A DNA stretch of 64,000 nucleotides from Streptomyces sp. NBC_00683. GTDB taxonomy: Bacteria > Actinomycetota > Actinomycetes > Streptomycetales > Streptomycetaceae. The stretch lies in the NCBI RefSeq assembly GCF_036226745.1, contig NZ_CP109013.1:1922001-1986000 (forward strand), read 5' to 3'. The notes below the pieces were generated by a model. The model ran no database searches. It was given only the letters and a program-made list of their open reading frames with translations, and was not told the DNA's origin. Numbering within the stretch: position 1 is the first letter of the stretch; the number at the start of each line of letters is the position of its first letter. The translations under genes and the position numbers were made by a program. Positions 15,760 through 25,159 of this stretch are shown one piece after another.

Positions 15760-16691
15760 GCACTGTCGCCACCGTGCCGGAAGGCACCGTCAATCCGTAC
15801 GCGCTCAGCCACCTCGACTCCCTGGAGTCGGAGGCGGTGCACATCTTCCGCGAGGTGGCGGGCGAGTTCGAGCGGCCGGTGATCCTCTTCTCCGGCGGCA
15901 AGGACTCGATCCTCATGCTGCACCTGGCCCTCAAGGCATTCGCCCCGGCCCCGATCCCCTTCACGCTGCTGCACGTCGACACCGGGCACAACTTCCCGGA
16001 GGTCCTCGAATACCGGGACCGCACCGTCGAGAAGCACGGGCTGCGCCTGCATGTCGCCTCCGTCCAGGAGTACATCGACGCGGGCAAGCTCCGCGAGCGC
16101 CCCGACGGCACCCGCAACCCGCTGCAGACCGTCCCGTTGACCGAGGCCATCCAGCAGCACCGCTTCGACGCCGTGTTCGGCGGCGGCCGGCGCGACGAGG
16201 AGAAGGCACGGGCCAAGGAACGGGTCTTCTCGCTGCGCGACGAGTTCTCCCAGTGGGACCCGCGCCGGCAGCGCCCCGAGCTGTGGCAGCTGTACAACGG
16301 CCGGCACGCCGCCGGTGAGCACGTCCGGGTGTTCCCGATCTCCAACTGGACCGAGCTCGACGTCTGGCAGTACATCGAGCGCGAGGGGATCGAGCTCCCT
16401 GAGATCTACTTCGCCCACGACCGCGAGGTCTTCAACCGCTCCGGCATGTGGCTGACCGCAGGCGACTGGGGCGGCCCCAAGGACCACGAGACGGTCGAGA
16501 CCCGTCAGGTCCGTTACCGCACGGTCGGCGACATGTCCTGCACCGGTGCCGTCGACTCCGACGCCACCACGCTGGACGCCGTGATCACCGAGATCGCCGC
16601 CTCCCGGCTCACCGAGCGGGGCGCGACCCGCGCCGACGACAAGATGTCCGAGGCCGCGATGGAAGACCGCAAGCGCGAGGGGTACTTCTAA
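15756..16691 (+). CDS. cysD: Sulfate adenylyltransferase subunit 2
   Basis: A 311-residue ATP sulfurylase catalytic subunit, forming APS from ATP and sulfate. The PP-loop SGGKDS is at residues 46-51; GGGRRDEEKARAKERVFS and the C-terminal REGYF ending are typical CysD. It starts with GTG overlapping the cysC stop and ends immediately before the cysN ATG, as expected for a heterodimer made in equal amounts. Confidence 0.95.
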   Translation: MSTVATVPEGTVNPYALSHLDSLESEAVHIFREVAGEFERPVILFSGGKDSILMLHLALKAFAPAPIPFTLLHVDTGHNFPEVLEYRDRTVEKHGLRLHVASVQEYIDAGKLRERPDGTRNPLQTVPLTEAIQQHRFDAVFGGGRRDEEKARAKERVFSLRDEFSQWDPRRQRPELWQLYNGRHAAGEHVRVFPISNWTELDVWQYIEREGIELPEIYFAHDREVFNRSGMWLTAGDWGGPKDHETVETRQVRYRTVGDMSCTGAVDSDATTLDAVITEIAASRLTERGATRADDKMSEAAMEDRKREGYF

Positions 16692-18035
16692 ATGACCACC
16701 ACTACTGAGCAGTTGTCGGCCACCACCCTGCTGCGGTTCGCCACCGCGGGGTCCGTCGACGACGGCAAGTCCACCCTCGTGGGACGGCTCCTGCACGACT
16801 CCAAGTCGGTCCTCACCGACCAGCTGGAGGCCGTCGCGCTGGCCTCGACCAACCGCGGCCAGGAGGCGCCCGACCTGGCGCTGCTGACCGACGGTCTGCG
16901 CGCCGAGCGCGAGCAGGGCATCACCATCGACGTCGCGTACCGCTACTTCGCCACCACCCGGCGCCGGTTCATCCTCGCCGACACCCCGGGGCACGTGCAG
17001 TACACCCGCAACATGGTCACGGGCGCCTCCACGGCGGAGCTGGCCGTCGTCCTGGTCGACGCCCGCAACGGCGTCGTCGAGCAGACCCGCCGGCACGCCG
17101 CCGTCGCGGCGCTGCTCCGTGTCCCGCACGTGGTGCTCGCCGTGAACAAGATGGACCTGGTCGAGTACGCGGAGCCCGTGTTCGCCGCCATAGCCGAGGA
17201 GTTCACCGCGTACGCGGCCTCTCTCGGTGTCCCCGAGATCACCGCGATCCCGATCTCCGCACTGGCCGGCGACAACGTCGTGGAACCGTCCGCCCACATG
17301 GACTGGTACGGCGGCCCGACGGTCCTTGAGCACCTGGAGACCGTGCCGGTCAGCCACGACCTGACGGCATGCCACGCGCGCTTCCCCGTGCAGTACGTGA
17401 TCCGCCCGCAGACCGCCGAGCACCCCGACTACCGGGGGTACGCCGGTCAGATCGCGGCCGGGGTCTTCCGGGTCGGTGAGACCGTCTCCGTGCTGCCGTC
17501 CGGGCGCACCACGACGATCGAGGGGATCGACGCGCTCGGCGAGAGCGTCGACATCGCCTGGGCCCCGCAGTCGGTGACGATCCGGCTGGCCGACGACATC
17601 GACGTCTCGCGCGGCGACCTGCTCGCCCCCGCGGACGACGCCCCCGCCATCACGCAGGACGTCGAGGCCACCGTCTGCCACGTGGCCGACCGGCCGCTCA
17701 CCGTGGGTCAGCGGGTGCTGCTCAAGCACACCACCCGTACGGTCAAGGCGATCGTCAAGGACATCCCGTCACGGCTCACGCTGGACGACCTCTCCCAGCA
17801 CCCGGCTCCCGGGCAGCTGGTGGCCAACGACATCGGCCGGGTGGTGGTCCGTACGGCCGAGCCGCTCGCGCTCGACGCCTATGCGGACTCCCGGCGCACC
17901 GGCTCCTTCCTGCTGATCGACCCCGCGGACGGCACGACGCTGACGGCCGGCATGGCGGGCGCCTCGTTCACCGCCGCCACCGACGCGGCAGCGGACGCGG
18001 ACGCCGCCGCCGAGGACGCGGAATGGGACTTCTGA
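16692..18035 (+). CDS. cysN: Sulfate adenylyltransferase subunit 1 (GTPase)
   Basis: A 447-residue EF-Tu-like GTPase that drives APS synthesis by CysD. G1 is GSVDDGKST (20-28), G3 is DTPGH, G4 is NKMDL; two beta-barrel domains follow. The last 15 residues are an Ala/Asp-rich tail. There is no fused CysC domain, in agreement with the separate cysC gene. It begins at the base after cysD. Confidence 0.95.
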   Translation: MTTTTEQLSATTLLRFATAGSVDDGKSTLVGRLLHDSKSVLTDQLEAVALASTNRGQEAPDLALLTDGLRAEREQGITIDVAYRYFATTRRRFILADTPGHVQYTRNMVTGASTAELAVVLVDARNGVVEQTRRHAAVAALLRVPHVVLAVNKMDLVEYAEPVFAAIAEEFTAYAASLGVPEITAIPISALAGDNVVEPSAHMDWYGGPTVLEHLETVPVSHDLTACHARFPVQYVIRPQTAEHPDYRGYAGQIAAGVFRVGETVSVLPSGRTTTIEGIDALGESVDIAWAPQSVTIRLADDIDVSRGDLLAPADDAPAITQDVEATVCHVADRPLTVGQRVLLKHTTRTVKAIVKDIPSRLTLDDLSQHPAPGQLVANDIGRVVVRTAEPLALDAYADSRRTGSFLLIDPADGTTLTAGMAGASFTAATDAAADADAAAEDAEWDF

Positions 18036-18278
18036 TGATCACTGACTTCTTCTCGACCTTCGCGAAGGAGGGCGGCCGGGTCGGCAGCGGCGCCCTCGGC
18101 AGCGGCCAGGGCGGGGTCGGGCGATGTGCGTGATGACGTACGCGCACTGCCTGCGCGCCCGCTCGCACCAACTGCTCCGCCCGCACCACCCGTTCAGACG
18201 AAGACCTGCCGACCTCCCGGCCGCGTCCCCGGACTTCCGGGGGACGTGAGTACCGGGCCAACGAGAGGAAAGCCTCCC
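18036..18278 (+). other. Gap in the sulfur operon with short ORF and hairpin
   Basis: All other junctions in the operon are overlapping or under about 40 bases, but here 243 bases separate cysN from the binding-protein gene. The gap holds a 41-codon ORF with two early Cys codons (18124-18249, starting MCVMTYAHCLRARS) and a hairpin, CGTCCCCGG/CCGGGGGACG with one bulged G (18224-18246), ending next to that ORF's stop. This resembles an internal attenuator but the peptide lacks the RHVDL leader motif. Confidence 0.35.
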
Positions 18279-19394
18279 GTGTCTGCCCCCCGTACCACTC
18301 TCCGCCGCAGCCTCGCCGCTGCCGCTGCTCTGCCGCTGCTCGCCGTGGCGCTCACCGCCTGCGGCTACGGCTCCGAGGCGAAGGACGACGACGCCAAGAA
18401 GTCGAACGTCTCCGCCGACGGAAAGAAGCTCTCCGCGGACACTGTGAAGATCGGCTACTTCCCGAACCTCACGCACGCCACCGCCCTGGTCGGTATCCAG
18501 GAAGGGCTGATCGCCAAGGAGCTGGGCGGCACCACGGTCAAGCCCTCGACGTTCAACGCCGGGCCCTCCGAGATCGAGGCGCTCAACGCGGGTTCGATCG
18601 ACATCGGCTTCATCGGCCCCTCCCCCTCGATCAACGGCTTCGCCAAGTCCCAGGGCAAGAACCTGCGGATCATCAGCGGTTCGGCGTCCGGCGGAGTGAA
18701 GCTGGTCGTCAACCCGAAGAAGATCAAGACGCTGGACGATCTCAAGGGCAAGAAGATCGCCACCCCGCAGCTCGGCAACACCCAGGACGTCGCGTTCCTC
18801 AACTGGATCTCCGAGAAGGGCTGGAAGGTCGACGCCCAGAGCGGCAAGGGCGACGTCTCCGTGGTCCGCTCGGACAACAAGGTGACGCCCGACGCCTACA
18901 AGTCGGGCGCCCTGGACGGCGCCTGGGTCCCGGAGCCGACCGCGTCCAAGCTGGTCGCCGAGGGCGGGAAGGTCCTGCTCGACGAGTCGACGCTGTGGCC
19001 CGACAACAAGTTCGTGATCACGAACATCATCGTGTCGCAGAAGTTCCTCACCGAGCACCCTGATGTCGTCGAGGCCGTGCTGCGCGGCACCGTGAACACC
19101 AACAAGTGGATCACCGCCAACCCGGCCGAGGCGAAGGCCTCGGCCAACGCCGCGCTCAAGACTCTCAGCGGCAAGGCGCTGCCCGCCGAGGTCCTCGACC
19201 CCGCGTGGGAGTCCATCCAGATCACCAACGACCCGCTGGCCGCGACGCTCCAGGCGCAGGCGGACCACGCGGTCGAGGCCGGTCTCCTGGAGAAGCCCGA
19301 GCTCAACGGCATCTACGACCTGAAGCCGCTGAACAAGATCCTCAAGGCCGCGGGCCAGCCCGAGGTCGCCGACGCCGGTCTCGGCGTCAAGTAA
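18279..19394 (+). CDS. ABC transporter substrate-binding lipoprotein (sulfonate/sulfate type)
   Basis: A 371-residue lipoprotein with signal peptide and lipobox LTAC (Cys28). The body is a NitT/TauT/SsuA-type periplasmic-binding fold: KIGYFPNLTHATALVG, AGSIDIGFIGPSPSI, and DAYKSGALDGAWVPEP. SsuA relatives bind aliphatic sulfonates, taurine or nitrate. In the cys operon a sulfur compound (sulfonate, sulfate ester or sulfate) is the best guess. The GTG at 18279 is preceded by GAGAGGAAAG. Exact ligand cannot be read. Confidence 0.85.
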   Translation: MSAPRTTLRRSLAAAAALPLLAVALTACGYGSEAKDDDAKKSNVSADGKKLSADTVKIGYFPNLTHATALVGIQEGLIAKELGGTTVKPSTFNAGPSEIEALNAGSIDIGFIGPSPSINGFAKSQGKNLRIISGSASGGVKLVVNPKKIKTLDDLKGKKIATPQLGNTQDVAFLNWISEKGWKVDAQSGKGDVSVVRSDNKVTPDAYKSGALDGAWVPEPTASKLVAEGGKVLLDESTLWPDNKFVITNIIVSQKFLTEHPDVVEAVLRGTVNTNKWITANPAEAKASANAALKTLSGKALPAEVLDPAWESIQITNDPLAATLQAQADHAVEAGLLEKPELNGIYDLKPLNKILKAAGQPEVADAGLGVK

Positions 19395-19431
19395 CCCGAC
19401 CCGTACCCGGATTCCCCAGGAGGTGACGACC

Positions 19432-20223
19432 ATGGCGACCACCACCCTCACCAAGGCCGAGGACCGTGCAGCGGTCGAGCACGCCGCTCGTATCACGCAC
19501 GTCTCCAAGTCCTTCGCCGGACCGACGGGGCAGCAGCTCGTCCTGGACGACATCACGCTCGATGTCGCTCCGGGCGAGTTCGTCACCCTCCTGGGAGCCT
19601 CCGGGTGCGGCAAGTCGACGCTGCTCAACCTGGTCGCGGGGCTCGACCGCCCGACCGCGGGGTCCATCGAGACCCCCGGCGGGCGGCCGGCCCTGATGTT
19701 CCAGGAGCACGCCCTCTTCCCGTGGCTGACCGCGGGCAGGAACATCGAACTGGCCCTGCGCCTGCGCGGGGTCGCCAAGGCGGACCGCCGCCCGGAGGCG
19801 GAGCGCCTGCTCGAACTCGTGCGGCTCGGCGGGGCGTACGGGAAGCGGGTGCACGAGCTCTCGGGCGGCATGCGCCAGCGTGTGGCCCTGGCCCGGGCAC
19901 TCGCCCAGGACAGCCAACTGCTCCTGATGGACGAGCCGTTCGCGGCGCTCGACGCCATCACCCGCGATGTGCTGCACGACGAACTGACCCGGATCTGGCG
20001 CGAGACGAACGCCTCGGTCCTCTTCGTCACCCACAACGTGCGCGAGGCGGTACGGCTCGCGCAGCGCGTCATCCTGCTGTCGTCGCGGCCCGGCCGGATC
20101 GCCCGTGAGTGGACGGTCGACATCGAGCAGCCGCGCCGTATCGAGGACACCGCCGTGGCGGAGCTGTCCGTCGAGATCACCGAACAACTGCGTGGGGAGA
20201 TCCGCCGTCATGGCCAGCACTGA
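19432..20223 (+). CDS. ABC transporter ATP-binding protein (SsuB/TauB type)
   Basis: A 263-residue ATPase. Walker A GASGCGKST is at 55-63, the signature LSGGMRQR at about 141-148 and Walker B LLLMDEPFAALD at about 160-171, with the H-loop in VTHNVREA. Proteins with EHALFPWLTAGRNIELAL around the Q-loop serve nitrate/sulfonate/taurine importers. The ATG at 19432 has an excellent site (CCAGGAGG) 8 bases away. It overlaps the permease start by 14 bases. Confidence 0.9.
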   Translation: MATTTLTKAEDRAAVEHAARITHVSKSFAGPTGQQLVLDDITLDVAPGEFVTLLGASGCGKSTLLNLVAGLDRPTAGSIETPGGRPALMFQEHALFPWLTAGRNIELALRLRGVAKADRRPEAERLLELVRLGGAYGKRVHELSGGMRQRVALARALAQDSQLLLMDEPFAALDAITRDVLHDELTRIWRETNASVLFVTHNVREAVRLAQRVILLSSRPGRIAREWTVDIEQPRRIEDTAVAELSVEITEQLRGEIRRHGQH

Positions 20224-21088
20224 AACGAAGGCCGACGACCTGGCAGGTCTCGAGGCGGGCCTGGACGCGCTCGACGCCGTACAGGTGCGCAGGACTCCGG
20301 CCCGCGAGATCCTGCTCAACAAGGTCCTGCCGCCGGTCCTCGCGGTCGTGCTGGTGGTGCTCGTCTGGCAGTTGCTGGTCTGGGCGAAGGTCACCGACGA
20401 CTACAAGCTGCCGCCACCCTCCGCCGTCTGGCACAGCCTGACCGACATGTGGGCGCAGGGGACGCTGCTGGAGGTCATCTGGACCAGTGTGTCGCGCGGT
20501 CTGCTGGGCTTCGTGATGGCCGTCGTGATCGGCACCCCGCTGGGTCTGCTGGTGGCGCGGGTGAAGGTGGTCCGGGCGGCGATCGGACCGATCCTGTCCG
20601 GGCTGCAGTCCCTGCCCTCCGTGGCGTGGGTGGCGCCGGCCATCATCTGGCTCGGCCTCGACGACAAGACGATGTACGCGGTGATCCTGCTCGGCGCGGT
20701 CCCGTCCGTGGCCAACGGACTGGTCTCCGGCGTCGACCAGGTGCCGCCGCTGTTCCTGCGCGCGGGCCGCACGATCGGTGCGACCGGGCTGCGCGGGACC
20801 TGGCACATCGTCCTGCCGGCCTCTCTGCCGGGCTATCTGGCGGGTCTCAAGCAGGGCTGGGCGTTCTCCTGGCGTTCGCTGATGGCCGCCGAGATCATCG
20901 CGTCGTCGCCCGATCTCGGTCTGGGACTCGGCCAGTTGCTGGAGAACGGCCGCAACAACTTCGACATGCCGGGGATCTTCCTGGCGATCCTCCTCATCCT
21001 GTTCGTCGGCATCGCCATCGACCTGCTGATCTTCAGTCCGCTGGAGCGGCGGGTGCTGCGCAGCCGCGGTCTCCTCGTCAAGAGCTGA
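20210..21088 (+). CDS. ABC transporter permease (SsuC/TauC type)
   Basis: A 292-residue permease of the binding-protein-dependent family with about six membrane segments, starting with VLPPVLAVVLVVLVWQLLVW. The cytoplasmic EAA-like loop reads LRAGRTIGATGLRGTWHIVL, then LPASLPGYLAGLKQGWAFSW, typical of SsuC/TauC. Only one permease gene is present, so it probably forms a homodimer. Translationally coupled to the ATPase gene. Confidence 0.9.
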   Translation: MASTETKADDLAGLEAGLDALDAVQVRRTPAREILLNKVLPPVLAVVLVVLVWQLLVWAKVTDDYKLPPPSAVWHSLTDMWAQGTLLEVIWTSVSRGLLGFVMAVVIGTPLGLLVARVKVVRAAIGPILSGLQSLPSVAWVAPAIIWLGLDDKTMYAVILLGAVPSVANGLVSGVDQVPPLFLRAGRTIGATGLRGTWHIVLPASLPGYLAGLKQGWAFSWRSLMAAEIIASSPDLGLGLGQLLENGRNNFDMPGIFLAILLILFVGIAIDLLIFSPLERRVLRSRGLLVKS

Positions 21089-21094
21089 GTCTCC

Positions 21095-21865
21095 ATGTCT
21101 GCCCCTGTCCTTCTCGTCATCGCCCACGGCAGCCGCGATCCGCGGCACGCGGCGACCGTGCACGCGCTCACCGCGCGGGTGCGGTCGCTGCGGCCGGGGC
21201 TGCGCGTGGAGACGGGCTTCCTGGAGTTCAACGCCCCGTCCGTGCCCAGGGTGCTGGAACGCCTGGTCGCGGAGGGGGCGGGCGAGGTCGTCGCGCTTCC
21301 CCTGCTGCTGACACGGGCCTTCCACGCCAAGTCCGACATCCCGTCGGTGCTGCACGAGGCCAGGACCCGGCTGCCGCAGCTGCGTATCCGTCAGGCCGAG
21401 GTGCTCGGACCGTCGCCGCTGTTGAACGCGGCGCTGGAGCAGCGGCTGCAGGAGGCCGGGGTCTCCCCCGCCGACAGGCGCTCGACCGGGCTCGTCCTGG
21501 CCTCGGCGGGCTCCACAGACCCGGAGGCGATCGCAGTGATCGCTGAAATCGCGCGGGAGCTGCGGCACACCGGTTGGTGCGCCGTGCGGCCTGCGTTCGC
21601 CTCCGCTGTTTCTGCCGGTGGCTTCTCCCGCACCGCCGATGTGGTGCGGGCCCTGCGGGCCGACGGTGTACGGCGGGTGGCGGTGGCCCCGTACGTCATC
21701 GCGCCCGGCCGGCTCCCTGACCGTATCGCCGCGGGCGCCGAGGAAGCCGGGGCCGATGTGCTGTCCGGTGTGCTGGGCCCCTCGCCGACGCTGGCCCGGC
21801 TGCTGCTGAACCGGTACGACGAGGCGTCCGTCCCGGCGGCCCGGGTGACATCGCTGAGCGCGTAG
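21095..21865 (+). CDS. Sirohydrochlorin chelatase (CbiX/SirB type)
   Basis: A 256-residue chelatase inserting iron (or cobalt) in sirohydrochlorin. The N-terminal half begins PVLLVIAHGSRDPRHAATVH with the metal-binding His in AHGSRD and a second His in LLTRAFHAKSDIP; the second half repeats the fold (LVLASAGSTDPEA, then VAPYVIAPGRLPDRI). It lies 6 bases after the permease stop. Position in the operon suggests siroheme supply for the upstream sulfite reductase. Confidence 0.9.
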   Translation: MSAPVLLVIAHGSRDPRHAATVHALTARVRSLRPGLRVETGFLEFNAPSVPRVLERLVAEGAGEVVALPLLLTRAFHAKSDIPSVLHEARTRLPQLRIRQAEVLGPSPLLNAALEQRLQEAGVSPADRRSTGLVLASAGSTDPEAIAVIAEIARELRHTGWCAVRPAFASAVSAGGFSRTADVVRALRADGVRRVAVAPYVIAPGRLPDRIAAGAEEAGADVLSGVLGPSPTLARLLLNRYDEASVPAARVTSLSA

Positions 21866-21875
21866 CGGGTCCGGC

Positions 21876-22508
21876 TCAGCCGCAGTCGAGGCTGCCGGTG
21901 CGGGTGCGCTTGAGCTCGAAGAAGTCCGAGTGGCCGGCCAGGACGCGGAAGCTGTCGAAGAGCCGCGCCGCTTCCTCGCCGCGCGGGATCGAGTTGAGGA
22001 CCGGGCCGAACCACACCGTGCCGTCGACGTGGATCGTGGGCGTTCCGACGTAGGAGTCCGCAGCCGGGTCCTTGCCCCGGTCGTGGCTGCGGCGCACGGC
22101 CTCGTCGTGTACCGGGGAGTGCGCGGCGGACGCGAGGTCGGCGGGCAGCCCCAGCTCGGCCAGCGACTCGGCGGTCACCGCGTCGAAGTCCTCGTTCTTC
22201 TGCTGGTGGATACGGGTGCCCAGCGCGGTGTAGAGGTTGCGCAGGACGCCGTCCCCGTGGTCCGCCGCGGCGGCGGCCGCGACCCGGACCGGCCCGATCG
22301 ACCTGTCGACCAGCTCCCGGTACCAGCCGGGGAGTTCGTTGCCGACGTTGTGCAGGTAGAGGCTCATCACATGGAAGCGGAGCTCGATGTCGCGTTCCCG
22401 CTCGACCTCCAGCATCCAGCGGGAGGCGATCCAGGCGAACGGGCAGGCAGGATCGAAGTAGAAGTCGACGGCCGTTCCGCCCGTCGCGGCGTCTGTGTGT
22501 GTGCTCAT
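21876..22508 (-). CDS. DsbA/FrnE-family oxidoreductase (mycothiol-dependent nitroreductase type)
   Basis: A 210-residue thioredoxin-fold protein. The active-site region is [18 protein letters not shown], with a single Cys22 where DsbA has CxxC. This CP(W/F)AW form, plus [17 protein letters not shown] and [18 protein letters not shown], matches the mycobacterial Rv2466c group, which uses mycothiol. It ends 10 bases from the chelatase stop on the opposite strand. A redox or detoxification role is likely; the substrate is unknown. Confidence 0.85.
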   Translation of the reverse strand: MSTHTDAATGGTAVDFYFDPACPFAWIASRWMLEVERERDIELRFHVMSLYLHNVGNELPGWYRELVDRSIGPVRVAAAAAADHGDGVLRNLYTALGTRIHQQKNEDFDAVTAESLAELGLPADLASAAHSPVHDEAVRRSHDRGKDPAADSYVGTPTIHVDGTVWFGPVLNSIPRGEEAARLFDSFRVLAGHSDFFELKRTRTGSLDCG

Positions 22509-22618
22509 GGAACGAGCCTAAGGAGCGAGTGGCCCGCTCTCCTGGGCCATTCAGCCATCGGCAGGCTGGGCCACTGCGGCGCGCCGTCCCGGCGGCTGCT
22601 GGGAGCGGACACGGCAAC

Positions 22619-22642
22619 GGGCCGCGCCGGGAGGCGCGGCCC
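22619..22642 (-). terminator. Terminator hairpin after streptogrisin-like gene
   Basis: GGGCCGCGCC and GGCGCGGCCC form a perfect 10-bp GC stem with a GGGA loop, 58 bases past the protease stop on the minus strand. Confidence 0.65.
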
Positions 22643-22700
22643 GTCGGGTGAGCCGGGTCGGTGGTGCGTACGTCCGCCGGTCCGGACGCCTGTGACGGTC

Positions 22701-23618
22701 CTAGAAGACGCTGACGCCGTAGGCGCTCAGCGCCTCGGTGACGGGCTGGAAGAACGTGGTGCCGCCCGAGGAGCAGTTGCCACTGCCGCCCGAGGTGAGG
22801 CCCAGCGCCTTGGTGCCCGCGAAGAGGGAGCCGCCGCTGTCGCCGGGCTCGGCGCAGACGTTGGTCTGGATCAGGCCGGAGACGACGTCGCCGCCGCCGT
22901 AGTTCACGGTCGCGTTGAGGCCCGTGACCGTGCCGCTGTGCACACCGGTGGTGGAGCCGCTGCGCTTCACCGCCTGGCCGACCGTGGGGGTGCCGGCGGA
23001 GGTGATGTCCTGGTAGCTGCCGTTGTAGAGGTAGACCCGGCCGTCGGCGTTGGCGGAGTTGGAGTGCCGGATGATCCCGTAGTCATTGCCGGGGAAGCTG
23101 GAGCCCGCGGTGGAACCGAGGACGGTGGTCTGCCCGGAGTTGGTGTACCAGGTGCTGCCTATGTTGGTGCAGTGACCGGCGGTCAGCGCGTAGTACGTGC
23201 TGCCGCTGCGGACGTTGAAGCCGAGGGAGCAGCGGCCGCCGCCGGTGTAGATGGCCTGACCGCCCGCGATGAGCTTGTTGAAGGTTCCTTCGGTGTGCTT
23301 CACCGAGATCCGGGCGCCGGAGTCGGTGACCGTCTCCTTGAGCGTGGCGATCTCGGCGGCGCTCACCGTGCTGTCGACGGTCACGACGACCTTGCCGGTG
23401 CTCGCGTCGGTGTACCAGGCCGTACCGGCGACGTCGGCGCCGCGTACGGCGGAACTGGCGTCGGCGAGCTCGGCCTTCGTCACGGTGGTGTCCGGCGTCG
23501 CCTGGGCGACCGCGGTCGGTGCGGCAAGCGCGACGGCGGTGACCAGACCGGAGGTCACGGCGATGAGCCGGGCGTGTCTGGAGATGGTGCCGAGGGGGGC
23601 GAAGCGCTTGAAGGTCAC
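22701..23618 (-). CDS. Secreted serine protease, streptogrisin A/B type (S1E)
   Basis: A 305-residue pre-pro-protease: signal peptide about 1-38, alpha-lytic-type propeptide about 45-112, mature enzyme from about residue 117 (IAGG). The triad is His149 (TAGHC), Asp179 (GNDYGI) and Ser261 (GDSGGS); disulfides Cys130-Cys150 and Cys255-Cys282 are predicted. The [16 protein letters not shown] region is like SGPA/SGPB, suggesting chymotrypsin-like preference for large hydrophobic residues. The GTG at 23618 begins VTFKRFAPL as in streptogrisins, with GGAGGA upstream; an ATG four codons earlier overlaps that site. Confidence 0.92.
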   Translation of the reverse strand: MTFKRFAPLGTISRHARLIAVTSGLVTAVALAAPTAVAQATPDTTVTKAELADASSAVRGADVAGTAWYTDASTGKVVVTVDSTVSAAEIATLKETVTDSGARISVKHTEGTFNKLIAGGQAIYTGGGRCSLGFNVRSGSTYYALTAGHCTNIGSTWYTNSGQTTVLGSTAGSSFPGNDYGIIRHSNSANADGRVYLYNGSYQDITSAGTPTVGQAVKRSGSTTGVHSGTVTGLNATVNYGGGDVVSGLIQTNVCAEPGDSGGSLFAGTKALGLTSGGSGNCSSGGTTFFQPVTEALSAYGVSVF

Positions 23619-24155
23619 AACATCCTCCATTGATGGGGGGATCCACGGCCCGCTGGGTGGGCGGACCGACAGCGTGCGACTGTCCTGGACCAGTGGGTTC
23701 TGGTCGTGGACCTGCCAACCGCACGCCCTGAATCCTTGACTCCACTTGGCCCGGTGGCAAGGTCGCCTTCCGGACTCGGCACCGGAGAACGGGCAGTGAA
23801 CCCCGGTACGCGACCAGGAGACCTCCGAACGCCCGCGTCCGCTCACCGAACGGACGCCCGCAGCGAATTGCAGCAAACCGTGAACCATGGGCCGCACCCT
23901 GCTCACAGTGGCGGGCGTCACGATCACACACACCGCCAAGGTCCGCGGAGCCGGTGGACGCACGGCTCCGGGACCCGGACCGGACCCCGGACAGGCCTCG
24001 CCCGTTCGGACGGCTTACCGCCGAATTGCCCAGGCGATCCAGGTGGCCGGAATCTTCCCCTCCGGCGAAAATCGGCCGGTTCTGGCGCAGACATCAGACC
24101 GGGGCGGCACTCTTGCGGGCCCGCCCGGCCTGTGCTGTGCGGCAGCTCGGTGGGT
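23619..24155. other. 537-base non-coding stretch upstream of the protease
   Basis: No convincing gene on either strand; short frames here have poor codon position bias. It should hold the protease promoter (minus strand) and the 3' end of the upstream DUF4440 message. I see no clear hairpin terminator or consensus promoter. Confidence 0.5.
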
Positions 24156-24539
24156 TCAGACCTCGGCGAAGGGGTCGTCGATGAACGGGGTGGCCTGGTG
24201 GAAGTAGAGCTGCCAGCCGTTTCCGGTCAGCCTCCACAGCGAACTGCGGTGGGAGCGCAACCCCTTGGACTCCGTGTCGAAGGTGAGCTGCACCAGATCC
24301 GCGGCGAGCTGCTCCCCCTGCATCCGTGAAGCGGTCAGGGGGCTGGGCGTGGGCGCGTCGTCGGCGGTCAGTGCCGCGATGATCGTGTCACGGTCCCACA
24401 GCCGGCCGCTGGTGCCGATCTCCCGGAATCCGGGGTGCAGCAGGGTCGCCATCAGATCCGCGGAGGCCCGTACCGTCGGATCGAGGAGGCGGAGCTCGCC
24501 CTCGATGGCAGCGGCCACGGCGGGCGAAGGCTCAGTCAC
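24156..24539 (-). CDS. DUF4440 / NTF2-like protein
   Basis: A 127-residue protein of the nuclear-transport-factor-2-like fold. It opens with an acidic helix (EGELRLLDPTVRAS), then LLHPGFREIGTSGRLWDR, the hallmark of DUF4440, and ends SSLWRLTGNGWQLYFHQATPF. The family includes small ligand-binding proteins and cyclases of unknown substrate. Its start overlaps the stop of the DUF1697 gene by 8 bases, so the two are coupled. Confidence 0.85.
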   Translation of the reverse strand: MTEPSPAVAAAIEGELRLLDPTVRASADLMATLLHPGFREIGTSGRLWDRDTIIAALTADDAPTPSPLTASRMQGEQLAADLVQLTFDTESKGLRSHRSSLWRLTGNGWQLYFHQATPFIDDPFAEV

Positions 24540-25080
24540 GCGTCATCTCCACGAGTTTGACCACTGTGTTCCAGTTACGAGTGGTGCCGATGAGGCCCTT
24601 GTTGAGGGCGGGCCGCGCGAGGGCTTCGGCCAGCTTGGAGCGGCCGAGTCCCTCGGGGGCGTACAGATAGAGCTCACGCTCGCCGAGCCGGAACTCCTCG
24701 GGGCGGAACGCGGCCGCGTCGAGCCCGGCGAAGCGGGCGGGGTCGACGGGCCCGTCGAAATAGGTGACGTGCAGCTGCTTGCCCTCGAGCTCCGCGGCCG
24801 GGAACGGGCAGGCGTCGGCCACGGCGGCCAGATAGGGACCGGGGCGCACCAGGCAGGACACCGCGAATCCGAACTGTGACTCGATGGCCTTCTCCAGCTC
24901 GGCGGCCAGGGTCGTCTCGTCACCCGACGCGCTGCTGAAGACGGCGTTCCCGCTCTGCAGGTAGGTGGCGACGTCGCCGTGCCCCAGTTCCGTGAGCAGC
25001 GTGCGGAGTTCCGCCATCGGAACCTTCCGGTGCCCGCCGACGTTGATCCCGCGCAGCAGCGCCGCGTACATCGTGCTCAT
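24532..25080 (-). CDS. DUF1697 family protein
   Basis: A 182-residue protein with the family start TMYAALLRGINVGGHRKVPM, then ELGHGDVATYLQSGNAVFSS and the C-terminal NWNTVVKLVEM. DUF1697 proteins are widespread, structurally ferredoxin-like, and have no established function. GGTGGGGG precedes the ATG at 25080 and a -10-like TTAAGG lies close upstream on the same strand. Confidence 0.88.
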   Translation of the reverse strand: MSTMYAALLRGINVGGHRKVPMAELRTLLTELGHGDVATYLQSGNAVFSSASGDETTLAAELEKAIESQFGFAVSCLVRPGPYLAAVADACPFPAAELEGKQLHVTYFDGPVDPARFAGLDAAAFRPEEFRLGERELYLYAPEGLGRSKLAEALARPALNKGLIGTTRNWNTVVKLVEMTRD

Positions 25081-25114
25081 GCCCCCACCTTAATTCGGTC
25101 ATCCTGCCGGTGAC

Positions 25115-25149
25115 GGCCGCCGCGCCCCGTGGGGGAGGGCGCGGCGGCC
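25115..25149 (-). terminator. Strong terminator after the subtilisin-like gene
   Basis: GGCCGCCGCGCCC and GGGCGCGGCGGCC form a perfect 13-bp stem with a 9-base loop, starting 10 bases past the S8 protease stop. Confidence 0.75.
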
Positions 25150-25159
25150 TGCGTACCTG

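Noticed and set aside
18035..18133. A 32-codon Gly-rich frame starting at the cysN stop
   Set aside because: Repetitive Gly/Ser coding of GGCAGCGGC, no ribosome site of its own and no family resemblance. Covered under the gap entry.
22494..22503. TG dinucleotide run
   Set aside because: Only about five units at the start of the DsbA/FrnE gene, encoding Thr-His residues. Too short to be of note.
23619..24155. Short plus-strand frames in the protease upstream region
   Set aside because: No ribosome sites, no third-position GC bias and no recognisable motifs.
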